64,000 nucleotides of DNA from Rummeliibacillus sp044763875 (GCF_044763875.1 NZ_JBIWGZ010000001.1:434001-498000); one strand, 5' to 3'. Counted from the stretch's first letter, positions 43,647 to 53,366 are shown. Notes: a model not told the origin generated them from the letters alone. Program-made: numbers and translations.

Positions 43647-44153
43647 CTATGGAGTAAAAGTATATTTCTTTTTCGTTCCATCAGAAAATTTAACATCTAA
43701 CTCTACTTTTTTATAATTGGAATCGAGGTTAAATACTTTAAGAATTTGTTTCTTTACTTCTGCATCTGGTGTATTGACATCGAATTTTAACTGTTTGAAT
43801 AATGGTTCAAGTTTTGTATAAGCTGCGTTACCTTCAATTTTCTGATTTTTACGTTGATCTTCCATTGAAGCATCTGCACCATTATTTCGATTTTCAAAAT
43901 CAATCTCATATGATTGATTAGAACCATAGTCAGCGTCTAGTTTGAATTCAGAAAAATTAAAAGCTTTATTTTGTGTATTATCATTGGTTTTAGTCGTATC
44001 AGTTGATCTATTTGTTGAATCATACGCACTGCCTTCCGAAGTTGGAACATTACTTTTTACATTTGATGCATTATCAGATTTATTTCCACTTCCACAACCA
44101 ACTAATATAACTGTTAGAATTGATACCGCTAAAAAAGTTGACCATCTCATCAT
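43647..44153 (-). CDS. YusW-like lipoprotein
   Basis: 168 residues. Lipobox LVGC with Cys20, a 50-residue Ser/Thr/Asn-rich linker, then a YusW-type domain (FSEFKLDADYGSNQSYEIDFEN ... LKFDVNTPDAEVKKQILKVFNLDSNYKKVELDVKFSDGTKKKYTF). Function unknown; should be anchored outside the membrane. Start after AAAGGGG. Confidence 0.78.
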   Translation of the reverse strand: MMRWSTFLAVSILTVILVGCGSGNKSDNASNVKSNVPTSEGSAYDSTNRSTDTTKTNDNTQNKAFNFSEFKLDADYGSNQSYEIDFENRNNGADASMEDQRKNQKIEGNAAYTKLEPLFKQLKFDVNTPDAEVKKQILKVFNLDSNYKKVELDVKFSDGTKKKYTFTP

Positions 44154-44270
44154 TTTACAATCAATCCCCTTTCTAATAAGTATGGTTAGCATTCCCGATT
44201 CAAAAACATTAATTCCAAATTAATTTAAAAAAGATGAAATTTGAGATTAAAGAATTTTTAACTGATGAAT

Positions 44271-44305
44271 TAAAAAAGCAGCATGCTCAATATTTGCATG
44301 CTGCT
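44271..44305 (-). terminator. Terminator of the signal peptidase gene
   Basis: AGCAGCATGC and GCATGCTGCT arms, with TTTTTT following on the minus strand. Confidence 0.85.
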
Positions 44306-44313
44306 CCTGAACT

Positions 44314-44844
44314 CTATTCACTATATTTAAAATCTTGATTTAACGGCTTTAAACGAAACAAAGCTTTGGCACGGACTTCTTTATGGAAGTCAATTGTTCC
44401 AAAATCTCTAGAATCCATTGAATGGTTTCGGTTATCTCCCATTACGAAAATTTTACCTTTATCAACCTTTATATCTAAGTCATTTGTGTCCATTGGTTCC
44501 TTAATATAGGGCTCATCAACTGCTTTGCCATTTCGGTAAAGAACATTATCCTTAATCTGAATATGATCTCCAGGTAAGCCTATTACACGTTTAATAAACA
44601 AATCTTGTCCAGCTACGAGCTCTGCATCAAAGCTCACAATATCGTCGTAGTGAGGCTTTTGATACTTATATGCAAGTCTACTAGAAATTAAGTAATCCCT
44701 TTCATGTAAGCTGTTTTCCATACTATCCCCTATTACAATTTCAGGAGAAATAACAGCACGAAAGCTAATCGCTAAACAGATCATCACAATCAATATTAGA
44801 AAAAATTTTCGTAAATCCTTTAGTAAACTTGAATACTTGCCCAT
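44314..44844 (-). CDS. Type I signal peptidase
   Basis: 176 residues. One N-terminal span (about 12-30), the catalytic Ser41 in GDSMENSL, the general-base Lys85 in LFIKRVIGLPGD, then GDNRNHSMDSRDFG. Removes signal peptides from secreted proteins on the outer membrane face. Length matches the short SipS/SipT/SipU type; Gram-positive species often have several copies. Confidence 0.92.
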   Translation of the reverse strand: MGKYSSLLKDLRKFFLILIVMICLAISFRAVISPEIVIGDSMENSLHERDYLISSRLAYKYQKPHYDDIVSFDAELVAGQDLFIKRVIGLPGDHIQIKDNVLYRNGKAVDEPYIKEPMDTNDLDIKVDKGKIFVMGDNRNHSMDSRDFGTIDFHKEVRAKALFRLKPLNQDFKYSE

Positions 44845-44937
44845 AAATTCACTCGCCTAATTTCTTTATATAATCATCTGAATCTATTATCTTAATAATC
44901 ATATTTTTTATGGAACTTTGTCAATTCAAAAATGAAT

Positions 44938-44970
44938 AAAACCTGCATTCTTTTATGAATGCAGGTTTTT
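44938..44970. terminator. Bidirectional terminator
   Basis: AAAACCTGCATTC and GAATGCAGGTTTT with T's on one side and A's on the other; ends the minus-strand gene at 45039. Confidence 0.85.
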
Positions 44971-45038
44971 GTATACCGATAAGTTTAATATAAATAAAGC
45001 AAAAAATGAAACTTACTGTCAGAATGATTTGAAATACC

Positions 45039-45668
45039 TTATTTCCATTCTTTCAACGTTTTCTCATACGTTACTTGATTCATTATTCGTTGAATCCCTC
45101 TTGATTTGTCGATTGCAAGTTGCATTTCTTCTTTATAGCGATCCAGTTTATGCTGCTTTTTTGCAATGACTGCTTCGATTGAGTGTGGCATCCAAGGTTG
45201 ATAGAACGGATAATTTCTTGCATTACCGTATTTTCCTGATAATGCTTCAACATATGCCATATTATACGTTTTAAGCGGACCGTTTTTCATCGAATTTACG
45301 ATTTCTCTAGCGCTAGCAAGCTCCCCTAAACGAACTGCCCGTTGAAATTTGTAATCTTGCTGTCCATCTGGTTGATTTTTGAACTTTTCGATTAGTCTGT
45401 CCAGTGCTGCAATTTCATCTTCCTTTGAACCTTCTTTAATCGCAAGAGCATAGGCGTATGTTGGATTTCTTTTTTGATTACGTACTTGGCGAAGTATCGC
45501 TTTTGTATTTTTTGAAGATGTCATTGTATAAGCATAGTAACCAACTATCGCTACTGCAAGAATTGTAAAAAATGCAACAGAAATACTAGTTGGTACTTTT
45601 AGCCAAATAAAAATTGCACCTATTACCAATACAACTAGGTAAAACATTAATAGTCTTAAAATATTCAT
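45039..45668 (-). CDS. Membrane protein with TPR-like cytosolic domain, unknown function
   Basis: 209 residues. Two membrane spans (about 5-22 and 29-48), then a helical domain with TPR-like pairs (YAYALAIKEGSKEDEIAALDRLIEKF; YNMAYVEALSGKYGNARNY). No family named. A leading T-free leader and its own terminator suggest a monocistronic unit. Confidence 0.6.
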   Translation of the reverse strand: MNILRLLMFYLVVLVIGAIFIWLKVPTSISVAFFTILAVAIVGYYAYTMTSSKNTKAILRQVRNQKRNPTYAYALAIKEGSKEDEIAALDRLIEKFKNQPDGQQDYKFQRAVRLGELASAREIVNSMKNGPLKTYNMAYVEALSGKYGNARNYPFYQPWMPHSIEAVIAKKQHKLDRYKEEMQLAIDKSRGIQRIMNQVTYEKTLKEWK

Positions 45669-45694
45669 ATCAATTCTCCAATACTAATAAAGTG

Positions 45695-45910
45695 AAACTT
45701 TACACAGTGTGGGGTTCTTTATCCCTACTGTGTGTTAGTTGAACCAATCGGACATTTATGAACAGTTGATCTCCTAACCATAGTCAAGCGTTTTACTTGA
45801 GCTTTGAAGTGTGGGATCTTACTGCCATTAATGCAGGATAAAATGGTGGATAACCATCATTACTATATTAACAACGTCCTACGAAATGAGCAATGAATAG
45901 GGGTGACTAA
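45695..45910 (-). other. Structured intergenic sequence, possibly an IS200/IS605-type right-end remnant
   Basis: Within the 370-bp gene-free stretch 45669-46038 several hairpins follow one another on the minus strand: TCAAG/CTTGA near 45785-45800 and a terminal ACACAGTAGGG ... CCCCACACTGTGT stem at 45701-45737. The layout resembles the right-end and guide-RNA scaffold of TnpB elements. No tnpA or tnpB is present. Confidence 0.3.
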
Positions 45911-46002
45911 GTTTAAAAACATTTTAGTACATTTCAATAAATGTACAAGAGTATAATTTTTCAATACATCTGGATGGGCTTTCTTATCTTTTCCTTGAAA
46001 TA

Positions 46003-46031
46003 TAAAAAGACGCTGTAGAAACAACAGCGTC
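46003..46031 (-). terminator. Terminator of the HAAS-DUF4097 gene
   Basis: GACGCTGT and ACAGCGTC arms followed by TTTTT on the minus strand. Confidence 0.85.
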
Positions 46032-46038
46032 CATAGTT

Positions 46039-47088
46039 TTATGCCTTTTCAGATTTTAAATCAACAATGATTTTCCCAACAGCCGTTTTTAAACGTACTT
46101 TTGGTAGACCATTTCCATATATATAATTTCGTCCTGATTGACCGAATACTTCAATTTTCCCCAAATCAGAATCAGCCTGTATATGACCATTTGTCAGAAC
46201 TTGATCTGTTAACAGTTGAATACGCCCCATACTTGTTTCAAGATGAATAGTATCTTCGATTGTCGGTACATACATTTCAATGCGTCCATTATCCGTTTTG
46301 GCATCCACGTCACCGTGTAATGATTTCAATTCAATGCGTCCATTGTCTGTACGTAATTTAGAAAAAGTTGATCGCGAGTTTGTCATTTCAATACGGCCAT
46401 TATCAGTCTCGGAATAGAATTTTGTGAATTGACATTGTTCAATCAAGATATCTCCATTATCCGTTTTGGCATTCGCTTCGTTTGCTAAAACCTTTTCGAG
46501 TTCGATACGTCCGTTATCTGTTTCTACTGTAACGACCTTAGATTGTTGGTTACTTAGTTTAATATAACCATTATCATTATCAATAGAAATCTGGTCATAT
46601 ATCCGTTCAGGTACTTGTATTGTAACCGTAGCATTTCCGCTTAATAGCATTCCTACTCGGAAAAATAGAAACTTACGGTAGCTCTCTTCTCTATCAATGG
46701 TAATATGTAATGTACCGTTAACATTTTTCATTTGAACTTTAGTCTTACTATCCTGATCTTTTATACTTGAATACACATTATGGTCAGGTGAAGGTTTAAC
46801 AATCACATTTACATCCTTAACTTTAATTTGTACTTGTTGAAAATATTCAACATCTAATGGCTCTATTTGGTTATTTGCGACAAATTCATCTTCTGTATAA
46901 GCTTTTAATAATTCCACAGCTATTTCTTCTGCAGCGCCTAATGATGAAATGATTTCCTCATCGCTTTTACCTTCTTTTCTTCCATTTTCAAAATAATCTT
47001 TAAAATCTCGTAAAATATCTCGTCTTTCTGAAGGATTTAGTTTCTGTAAAGCAACCTCCAGTTGAATCAAATATTTTTGTTCAGTCAT
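46039..47088 (-). CDS. HAAS-domain (DUF1700) and DUF4097 repeat protein
   Basis: 349 residues. Residues 1-70 form the helical HAAS/DUF1700 domain (LQKLNPSERRDILRDFKDYFENGRKEGKSDEEII). From about 125 to 345 lies a beta-helix-like DUF4097 domain made of 18-20-residue repeats centred on TDNGRIE or TDNGDI (at least six copies). HAAS domains often pair with PadR regulators; none is adjacent. No membrane span seen, unlike many relatives. Envelope-stress role in relatives is only suggestive. Confidence 0.75.
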   Translation of the reverse strand: MTEQKYLIQLEVALQKLNPSERRDILRDFKDYFENGRKEGKSDEEIISSLGAAEEIAVELLKAYTEDEFVANNQIEPLDVEYFQQVQIKVKDVNVIVKPSPDHNVYSSIKDQDSKTKVQMKNVNGTLHITIDREESYRKFLFFRVGMLLSGNATVTIQVPERIYDQISIDNDNGYIKLSNQQSKVVTVETDNGRIELEKVLANEANAKTDNGDILIEQCQFTKFYSETDNGRIEMTNSRSTFSKLRTDNGRIELKSLHGDVDAKTDNGRIEMYVPTIEDTIHLETSMGRIQLLTDQVLTNGHIQADSDLGKIEVFGQSGRNYIYGNGLPKVRLKTAVGKIIVDLKSEKA

Positions 47089-47263
47089 AAATTATCCCTC
47101 TTCTCTTTTTCTTTTAAACAAAATAGATAATTGATAGTTTCCCAACATATACTGCTTTGGAAAGAGAAAATCACAAAAATTGATTTAGATTATTCTTCAT
47201 TCAACATAAATATATGCAACCATTAAAGTTACTCTTTCTGAATATGATTCAAAGGAGAACGCC

Positions 47264-48547
47264 ATGAAAATTTCAGTAAATTATTCTGGAGACTACTCAG
47301 CGATTGTAACCACAGAGATAAAACATAAAATTCAGACAATTCATCATGGAATCTATACAAAGAAAGCTGTTGGAGCTGATTATTTAGGCTGGGTTGATTG
47401 GCCAAGCTCTCTACGCCAAGATTGGTTAAAGGAATTACACGATACCGCTAATGATATTCGAGAAAAATCAAATGTTTTAGTCGTAATTGGAATCGGTGGA
47501 TCTTATTTAGGATCAAAAGCAGTGCTAGAGGCATTATCAAAAAATTTCCATCCCTATAATAAGTTAGAGGTGATTTTTGCTGGTCATCTAGTAAGTGGTT
47601 CTTATTTAAAACAGTTGATGCAATATTTGAACAGTAAAGAAGTCACCATCAATATTATTTCCAAATCCGGTACAACGACTGAACCCGCAATTGCCTCACG
47701 CTTCTTAATACAGTATATGGAAAAACGTTATGGAGAACAAGCTTCATCTAGAATAATTGTAACAACTGATGAAAACAAAGGGGCTTTACGCTCATTAGCA
47801 ATTGAAAAGGGCTATAAACGATTGATCGTACCAGAGGATATTGGTGGCCGTTATTCCGTGTTCACAGCAGTTGGCCTATTACCGATTGTAGCTGCAGGTT
47901 ATGATATAGCAGAATTTATTAATGGGGCGAAAATGGCTGAACAAGATTTTAGAACTTTAGATATTGAAAATAATCCTGCTATTAAATATGCCATAATTCG
48001 AAAACATTTATATGATTCGGGCTACCCTTTAGAAATTCTCGCTACTTTTGATGATAAATTAAAATATGTACAAGAGTGGTGGAAGCAGCTATTTGGTGAA
48101 AGTGAAGGGAAAGAAGGGAAAGGAATCTTCCCTACCTCTGTTCTCTACTCTACTGATTTGCATTCATTGGGTCAGTATATTCAAGATGGCAAGCGAATTT
48201 TATTTGAAACATTTCTATTAACTGAAAAAGCAGATGAAGATTTGACGGTTTTCGAATCCCCGCAAAATGGAGACGAATTGAATTATTTAAGTGGTTTAAC
48301 GTTACATGAATTTAATCATGTGTGCTACGAAGCTACCTCAAATGCACATCTTCAAGGTGGGGTCCCACAAATTTCGATTACCATTGAGCAAGTAGATGAA
48401 AAACATCTAGGGTATCTCTTATATTTTTATATGATGGCGTGTGCTTTTAGTGCTTATCTACTTGATATTAATCCGTTTGATCAGCCAGGTGTGGAAGAAT
48501 ATAAAACGAATGTTTTTAAATTTTTGAAGAAGCCAGGATATTGTTGA
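47264..48547 (+). CDS. pgi: Glucose-6-phosphate isomerase
   Basis: 427 residues (B. subtilis Pgi is about 450; here both ends are slightly short). VVIGIGGSYLGSKAV, ISKSGTTTEPAIA, DIGGRYSVFTAVGLLP, the catalytic Glu in FGESEGKEGKGIFP, and HEFNHVCYEATSNAH. Interconverts glucose-6- and fructose-6-phosphate. It lies close to the alpha-glucoside island, whose glucokinase would feed it. RBS AAAGGAG. Confidence 0.92.
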   Translation: MKISVNYSGDYSAIVTTEIKHKIQTIHHGIYTKKAVGADYLGWVDWPSSLRQDWLKELHDTANDIREKSNVLVVIGIGGSYLGSKAVLEALSKNFHPYNKLEVIFAGHLVSGSYLKQLMQYLNSKEVTINIISKSGTTTEPAIASRFLIQYMEKRYGEQASSRIIVTTDENKGALRSLAIEKGYKRLIVPEDIGGRYSVFTAVGLLPIVAAGYDIAEFINGAKMAEQDFRTLDIENNPAIKYAIIRKHLYDSGYPLEILATFDDKLKYVQEWWKQLFGESEGKEGKGIFPTSVLYSTDLHSLGQYIQDGKRILFETFLLTEKADEDLTVFESPQNGDELNYLSGLTLHEFNHVCYEATSNAHLQGGVPQISITIEQVDEKHLGYLLYFYMMACAFSAYLLDINPFDQPGVEEYKTNVFKFLKKPGYC

Positions 48548-48661
48548 AAGATTTGACAGTAAAATAAATGTATGTGCTATTCAAAACAACAAAATAATGT
48601 TGTTTTGTAAAAAGTATGAATAAAAGAATGCTACAAACATTGATTTTATATATAAAGGAAT

Positions 48662-48705
48662 AACCCGCATTTTGAAAAGGAGATTGATCAAAATGTGGGT
48701 TTTAT
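48662..48705 (+). terminator. Terminator downstream of pgi
   Basis: AACCCGCATTTTGA and TCAAAATGTGGGTT arms, then TTATTT. It lies 115 bp after the stop. Confidence 0.7.
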
Positions 48706-48802
48706 TTGTGTGATGAATTATATATCATGGAATACCCCAATATTGCGTGTGGGACAATGATTTTTGGTGTTCATTATTTAAAATAGCAAGCGTCAGACTA
48801 AA

Positions 48803-50278
48803 TTACTTAAAAAAAGTCGTTAATTCTATCTTTTTAGTAGCAACAGCATTAACGAAATATTCATTATGGTCTACGCCAATCATTGTGGGTTGAAATTTCT
48901 CGATTGCATCTATCAACTGATTAATTACAAACATATCTAAATAATTGGTTACCTCGTCCCAAATAAATAACTCATTTTCACCTAATATTGCATTCGCTAA
49001 GAATACTTTTTTCTGTTCGCCAGCGCTCCAATTTTTACTTGATTTATCGGAAAAACTAGAACGTTCTATTCCTAATTGATATAAAAGATGCCAATATTCT
49101 TCTTTTGCTTCTTTCGTAGATAATTGATTTAGAAATGAGAAATAATTTACATCCTTTTGATTTTTTTGGCGCAGTATCGAAAGATGTTCAGGTAGATTTA
49201 TTCGATACTCACCAATTGTTTCTAGCTGTTCTGTTCCAAGTATAAAATTTAATAGAGTAGATTTACCGACTCCATTTTTCCCATTAATAAAGAATCGATC
49301 AGTTGGATATACATCTATATTTATCGGTTCAAAGAGGGGTATCCCATCTCTTAAAATTGAAAAATCACGAAAGAATAAAACCGGTTTTCTTGGCTGTCCA
49401 ACAATCATTTTAAGCTCAGAAACACTTTCGATATTATGAATAAGACTTTCCTTTTCTTCAATCATCGCCTCTGTTCGTTTTTTAATTGCTTTCCCTCTTT
49501 TCATTTGTTTCGCAGCTAGTCGCCTTTCTGCAGCATCTCTTGTACTATTCTCTCTTTTTAACCCCCAAGTATTCACTTGTCTTGCAACATCATGAAGCCG
49601 TTTAATTTCCGATTTGAGCTTTGCATTCTTTTCTTCTGAAAGCATATCTGCATTTACTTTTTCGTATTTCCACGTATCTACATTACCGTTAATCAAGTCA
49701 ATTGATTCTTTATTGATTGCTAGAACATGATCGACGAATTGATTTAAAAAAGACTCATCATGGCTAATCACAATAAAACCTTTTTTCTTCTTTAAGTATT
49801 GCCCAACGATTTTTCTGCCATGTAAATCTAAATTATTAGTCGGTTCATCAATTAAAGGAAATGAATTTTCGTTCAAAAATAGCTCAATCAGTAAGAGTTT
49901 TGTTTGTTCCCCACCACTTAATACATTAAATTTTTTATATAAAATGTCTATCGATAAATCCATATAGGTTAACTCACGCTCAATTTGCCATGTATCGAAA
50001 TGCGGATTTTGTTTCAGTAACACTTCTAAAACAGTTAAATCTTCATGAATACCTGGATATGATGGGAAGTATTTAAAATCTAATGTTGAGTGTATAGAAC
50101 CTTCATATTCTATCTGGTTTAAAAGAAGTTTTAAAAATGTTGTTTTTCCTTGACCATTCCTTCCAACAATCCCTAATTTCCAACTTTCATTGATATTTAT
50201 ATTCACATTCTTAAAAATCGGTTGAATCATCGATGCATATTTAAATGTCATATTTTTTATAAGAATATTACCTGTCAT
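48803..50278 (-). CDS. ABC-F ATPase, probable antibiotic ribosomal-protection protein
   Basis: 491 residues with two ABC domains and no membrane span. Domain 1: Walker A GRNGQGKTT, LSGGEQTK, FPLIDEPTNNLDLHG. The inter-domain arm (about 205-290) is rich in Lys/Arg/Glu and forms the loop that reaches the peptidyl-transferase centre. Domain 2: GKNGVGKSTL, WSAGEQKK, LFIWDEVTNYLD. Overall look is Lsa/Vga/Msr/VmlR-like. The attenuator upstream, typical of drug-induced genes, supports a resistance role against lincosamides, streptogramin A or pleuromutilins (inference). Confidence 0.82.
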   Translation of the reverse strand: MTGNILIKNMTFKYASMIQPIFKNVNININESWKLGIVGRNGQGKTTFLKLLLNQIEYEGSIHSTLDFKYFPSYPGIHEDLTVLEVLLKQNPHFDTWQIERELTYMDLSIDILYKKFNVLSGGEQTKLLLIELFLNENSFPLIDEPTNNLDLHGRKIVGQYLKKKKGFIVISHDESFLNQFVDHVLAINKESIDLINGNVDTWKYEKVNADMLSEEKNAKLKSEIKRLHDVARQVNTWGLKRENSTRDAAERRLAAKQMKRGKAIKKRTEAMIEEKESLIHNIESVSELKMIVGQPRKPVLFFRDFSILRDGIPLFEPINIDVYPTDRFFINGKNGVGKSTLLNFILGTEQLETIGEYRINLPEHLSILRQKNQKDVNYFSFLNQLSTKEAKEEYWHLLYQLGIERSSFSDKSSKNWSAGEQKKVFLANAILGENELFIWDEVTNYLDMFVINQLIDAIEKFQPTMIGVDHNEYFVNAVATKKIELTTFFK

Positions 50279-50303
50279 TCAAATCACCTCTAATAAGGGA
50301 GGA

Positions 50304-50517
50304 AACAAAAAATCCCCCCATTAATTTGGAAGGATTAGTCAATTCATATATGTTTTCATTTAACATGACAAATAAACCTATTTTTAACGTATTAGGTTCT
50401 TCGAAATATGATAAATGAGTGGACTAATCCTATTTTGCAAGTAAATGCGTATACATTTTTACTAAAAATAGAATTAGTTTAACATTGTCCACTCATCATC
50501 CCTTCAAAATTATTATA
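50304..50517 (-). promoter_or_regulatory. Transcription attenuator and promoter of the ABC-F gene
   Basis: Read on the minus strand: -10 TATAAT (50517-50512). Segment 1 is GAGTGGAC (50494-50487), inside a six-codon frame MMSGQC (50499-50479). Segment 2 is GGATTAGTCCACTC (50430-50417), segment 3 GACTAATCCTTCC (50340-50328) and segment 4 GGGGGGATT with a T-run (50319-50304). Pairings 1:2, 2:3 (antiterminator, nine bp) and 3:4 (terminator) exclude each other. A ribosome stalled over segment 1 would free segment 2 and let transcription continue. A 32-codon frame (50366-50268) also overlaps the ABC-F start. Confidence 0.78.
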
Positions 50518-50651
50518 CAAAAAATATCATAAAGTGTATTTAATTGCCAATAAATACCCGATACATTTCAAAAATTCAATCAATAATTATTCTATATATA
50601 AAAGGACCAACTACATTGAGATGATCCTTTTTTGTTTATATCGTGTTATTT

Positions 50652-52316
50652 TTATATTGTATATATCCTTGCTTCATACGCCGTTAGCTCTAATGAAGTT
50701 TTATTTTCATGTTTTTCAACTTCTTTATTGGCTAACAAAAGGTTTTCACTCTTATAAAAAATTCCATCTGTCTTATCAACTAACGTAGTCTCACCTGAAA
50801 GATTACATAGAATCATCACTTTTTCATCGTTAAAAGTTCTTGTATAGGCATAAACAGAAGGATGTTCTTCAAATACCAGCTCATATTGTCCATATATGAA
50901 AACATCTTTCACATTCCGTAATTGAATCATTTTTTTATAGTGATTTAGTACGGAATTGGGGTCTTGTTGCTGTTTCTTTACATTGATTTCAATATAGTTT
51001 GGGTTTACACCAATCCACGGTGTTCCTGTTGTAAATCCTGCATTTTCTTCAGCGGACCATTGCATAGGTGTACGAGAATTACCACGACTTGTTTGCCAAG
51101 CAACTTCCATTAATTCTTCGTGAGACAGACCTTTTGAAAGACCTTCCATATAATTATTGCTCGTAGCAACATCTCTATAATCATCAATGGAACCGAAATG
51201 TACATTTGTCATCCCTAATTCTTGACCTTGATATATAAATGGAGTCCCCTGCATAAAGAAGTACATTGTTGCTAAAGCTGTAGCACTTTCCCGCCAATAT
51301 TTTTGATCATCTCCTAAAGTTGAAACAACCCGAGATTTATCATGATTTTCTATAAATAAGGCATTCCATCCTTTATCCTCTAGCGCTTTTTGCCATCTAG
51401 ATAAAATGCTTCGTAATTCGTTTACATCAAGTTTATTTTTCATGTTTTTTTCCCAAAGACTTAAATGTTCAAATTGAAAAATCATATTGAATACGCCATC
51501 TTTTTCACCGACCCATTCATCGACCTCATCGATTCCAACACCATTTGCTTCTCCGACTGTCATAATATCGTATTTTGCAAAGGCTTGTTGTTTTAGTTCC
51601 TGCAAAAAATTCGTAATTCCAGGTACATTCATATATTTTCCCCATGCTTGAACATATGGAAGGTTTAATGGATTGGGCATATTTAAATAAGATGTGTCCT
51701 TTTTTATGTGACTAATTGCATCGACCCTGAATCCATCAATTCCTTTATCGAGCCACCAATTGACCATTGAATAAAGTGCATTTCTTACATCTTTATTTTC
51801 CCAGTTTAAATCGGGCTGTTTTTTTGAAAATAAATGGAGGTAGAACTGATTGGTCTCTTGATCGAACTCCCAAGCAGAGCCCCCAAATATACTGCCCCAG
51901 TTGTTTGGTTCTTCACCATTTGGACCATCTCGCCAAATATACCAGTTTCTTTTATTATTTTCCCTTGATGAACGTGATTCAATAAACCAAGGATGCTCAT
52001 CACTTGTATGATTGATCACTAAATCAATAATTAGTTTCATATTACGACGATGCACTTCTTCTAGCAATTCTTCGAAATCTTCCATCGTCCCCAATTCTTC
52101 TGAAATGGATTGATAATCACTAATATCATATCCATTATCATCATTTGGCGAACGATACATCGGACAAATCCAAATGACATCAATCCCTAAGTCTTCAAGA
52201 TAGTCGAGTCTACTGATTAACCCCCGAAGATCCCCAATTCCATCGCCATTCGAATCTTGGAAACTTCGCGTATACACTTGATAAGCAACTGCTTCTTTCC
52301 ACCATGCCTTTTTCAT
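50652..52316 (-). CDS. GH13 alpha-glucosidase (oligo-1,6-glucosidase/MalL type)
   Basis: 554 residues. Cleaves short alpha-glucosides in the cytosol. KEAVAYQVYTRSFQDSNGDGIGDLRG opening, VINHTSDEHPWF, nucleophile Asp in DGFRVDAI, acid/base Glu in VGEANG, and ENHDKSR. No signal peptide. Last gene of the malEFG-lacI unit, 12 nt after the LacI gene. The exact linkage preference (maltose, isomaltose, trehalose-6-P) cannot be read, though the 'DGFRVDAISHIKKD' form suits alpha-1,6/alpha-1,4 oligosaccharides. Confidence 0.88.
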   Translation of the reverse strand: MKKAWWKEAVAYQVYTRSFQDSNGDGIGDLRGLISRLDYLEDLGIDVIWICPMYRSPNDDNGYDISDYQSISEELGTMEDFEELLEEVHRRNMKLIIDLVINHTSDEHPWFIESRSSRENNKRNWYIWRDGPNGEEPNNWGSIFGGSAWEFDQETNQFYLHLFSKKQPDLNWENKDVRNALYSMVNWWLDKGIDGFRVDAISHIKKDTSYLNMPNPLNLPYVQAWGKYMNVPGITNFLQELKQQAFAKYDIMTVGEANGVGIDEVDEWVGEKDGVFNMIFQFEHLSLWEKNMKNKLDVNELRSILSRWQKALEDKGWNALFIENHDKSRVVSTLGDDQKYWRESATALATMYFFMQGTPFIYQGQELGMTNVHFGSIDDYRDVATSNNYMEGLSKGLSHEELMEVAWQTSRGNSRTPMQWSAEENAGFTTGTPWIGVNPNYIEINVKKQQQDPNSVLNHYKKMIQLRNVKDVFIYGQYELVFEEHPSVYAYTRTFNDEKVMILCNLSGETTLVDKTDGIFYKSENLLLANKEVEKHENKTSLELTAYEARIYTI

Positions 52317-52328
52317 GATTCACCTCTA

Positions 52329-53366
52329 TTACTTAATCGTTTCATTTCTTAACGCTTTTGTGGATTGTCGTTCAATTAATGTTGTAGGTATGAAGCGATT
52401 TTTGATTGGTGCTTGCGTGTTACATATTTTTTCAAATAGGTAGTTTGCCGCTTCTAGACCCAACTGAAAAATCGAAATATCAACAGTTGTTAAAGGCGGT
52501 TTTACAAATGCTGATAAAGCGTGGTTATTAAAACTAATGATTGAAATGTCATCAGGAACTCGGATAGACAGTGCCTCTAAATGCCGAATAATTTCATAAG
52601 CTACTGAGTCATCGTGAGCGATAAGAGCTGTTGGCGGGACTTCTAAATTCATCAGCTTTCTAATAGAGTCAATATCATTTGTCACTTGATTATGATGATG
52701 AATGATATATTCCTCAATATACTGGAGCCTCATATCTTTTAGAGCAGATTTGAACCCTTCTAAGCGATCTAATGAAACAATATATTCTAGATTCCCACCT
52801 ATAAACGCAATTTGCTTGTGGCCCAAGTTAACAAGATAGTTCACTAATTCATAAGCAATTTTCCGATTATCGTTATCAATATATGTAATTTCATCTTCAT
52901 ATTGATATGGACGTCCTACCATCGTAAATGGAAAATCAGCTTCTTTTAAAAATGCTAATGTGCGATCATTCATTTTTGAGTAGAGTAAAATAATACCGTC
53001 CACCTTTTTACTTTGTACCATTGAAACAACTTCTTGATAGATTTCTTCTTCGGTACCTCCCGTTGAGAGATACATTCCATATTTGTTTGAATGTGCACTT
53101 GTACATATTCCCCGAATGACTTCTGGGAAAAAAGGATTTTGAAAAGCAAGAGAGGTGGAATGAGACATGATTACTCCTATTGTCTTTGTACTCTTTGCAG
53201 CTAAATTTCTCGCTTGGAAGTTTGGATGATAGTTTAATCGATCCATCACTTGTCTTACTTTTCGTTTTGTTCTTTCACTAATTCTTGGACTATCTGAAAT
53301 AACCCGAGATACAGTCGATGGTGACACATTTGCTTCTCTTGCAACATCTATGATTGTAACTGCCAA
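52329..53366 (-). CDS. LacI-family repressor of the alpha-glucoside operon
   Basis: 345 residues from a TTG start (AAGGA 10 nt upstream): helix-turn-helix VTIIDVAREANVSPSTVSRVISDSPRISERTKRKVRQVMDRLNYHPNFQARNLA, then a periplasmic-binding-like sugar domain. Similar to MalR. Nested between the second permease and alpha-glucosidase genes. Two LacI-type operators at 56787 and 60603 are its likely sites, unless they are CcpA boxes. Confidence 0.88.
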   Translation of the reverse strand: MAVTIIDVAREANVSPSTVSRVISDSPRISERTKRKVRQVMDRLNYHPNFQARNLAAKSTKTIGVIMSHSTSLAFQNPFFPEVIRGICTSAHSNKYGMYLSTGGTEEEIYQEVVSMVQSKKVDGIILLYSKMNDRTLAFLKEADFPFTMVGRPYQYEDEITYIDNDNRKIAYELVNYLVNLGHKQIAFIGGNLEYIVSLDRLEGFKSALKDMRLQYIEEYIIHHHNQVTNDIDSIRKLMNLEVPPTALIAHDDSVAYEIIRHLEALSIRVPDDISIISFNNHALSAFVKPPLTTVDISIFQLGLEAANYLFEKICNTQAPIKNRFIPTTLIERQSTKALRNETIK

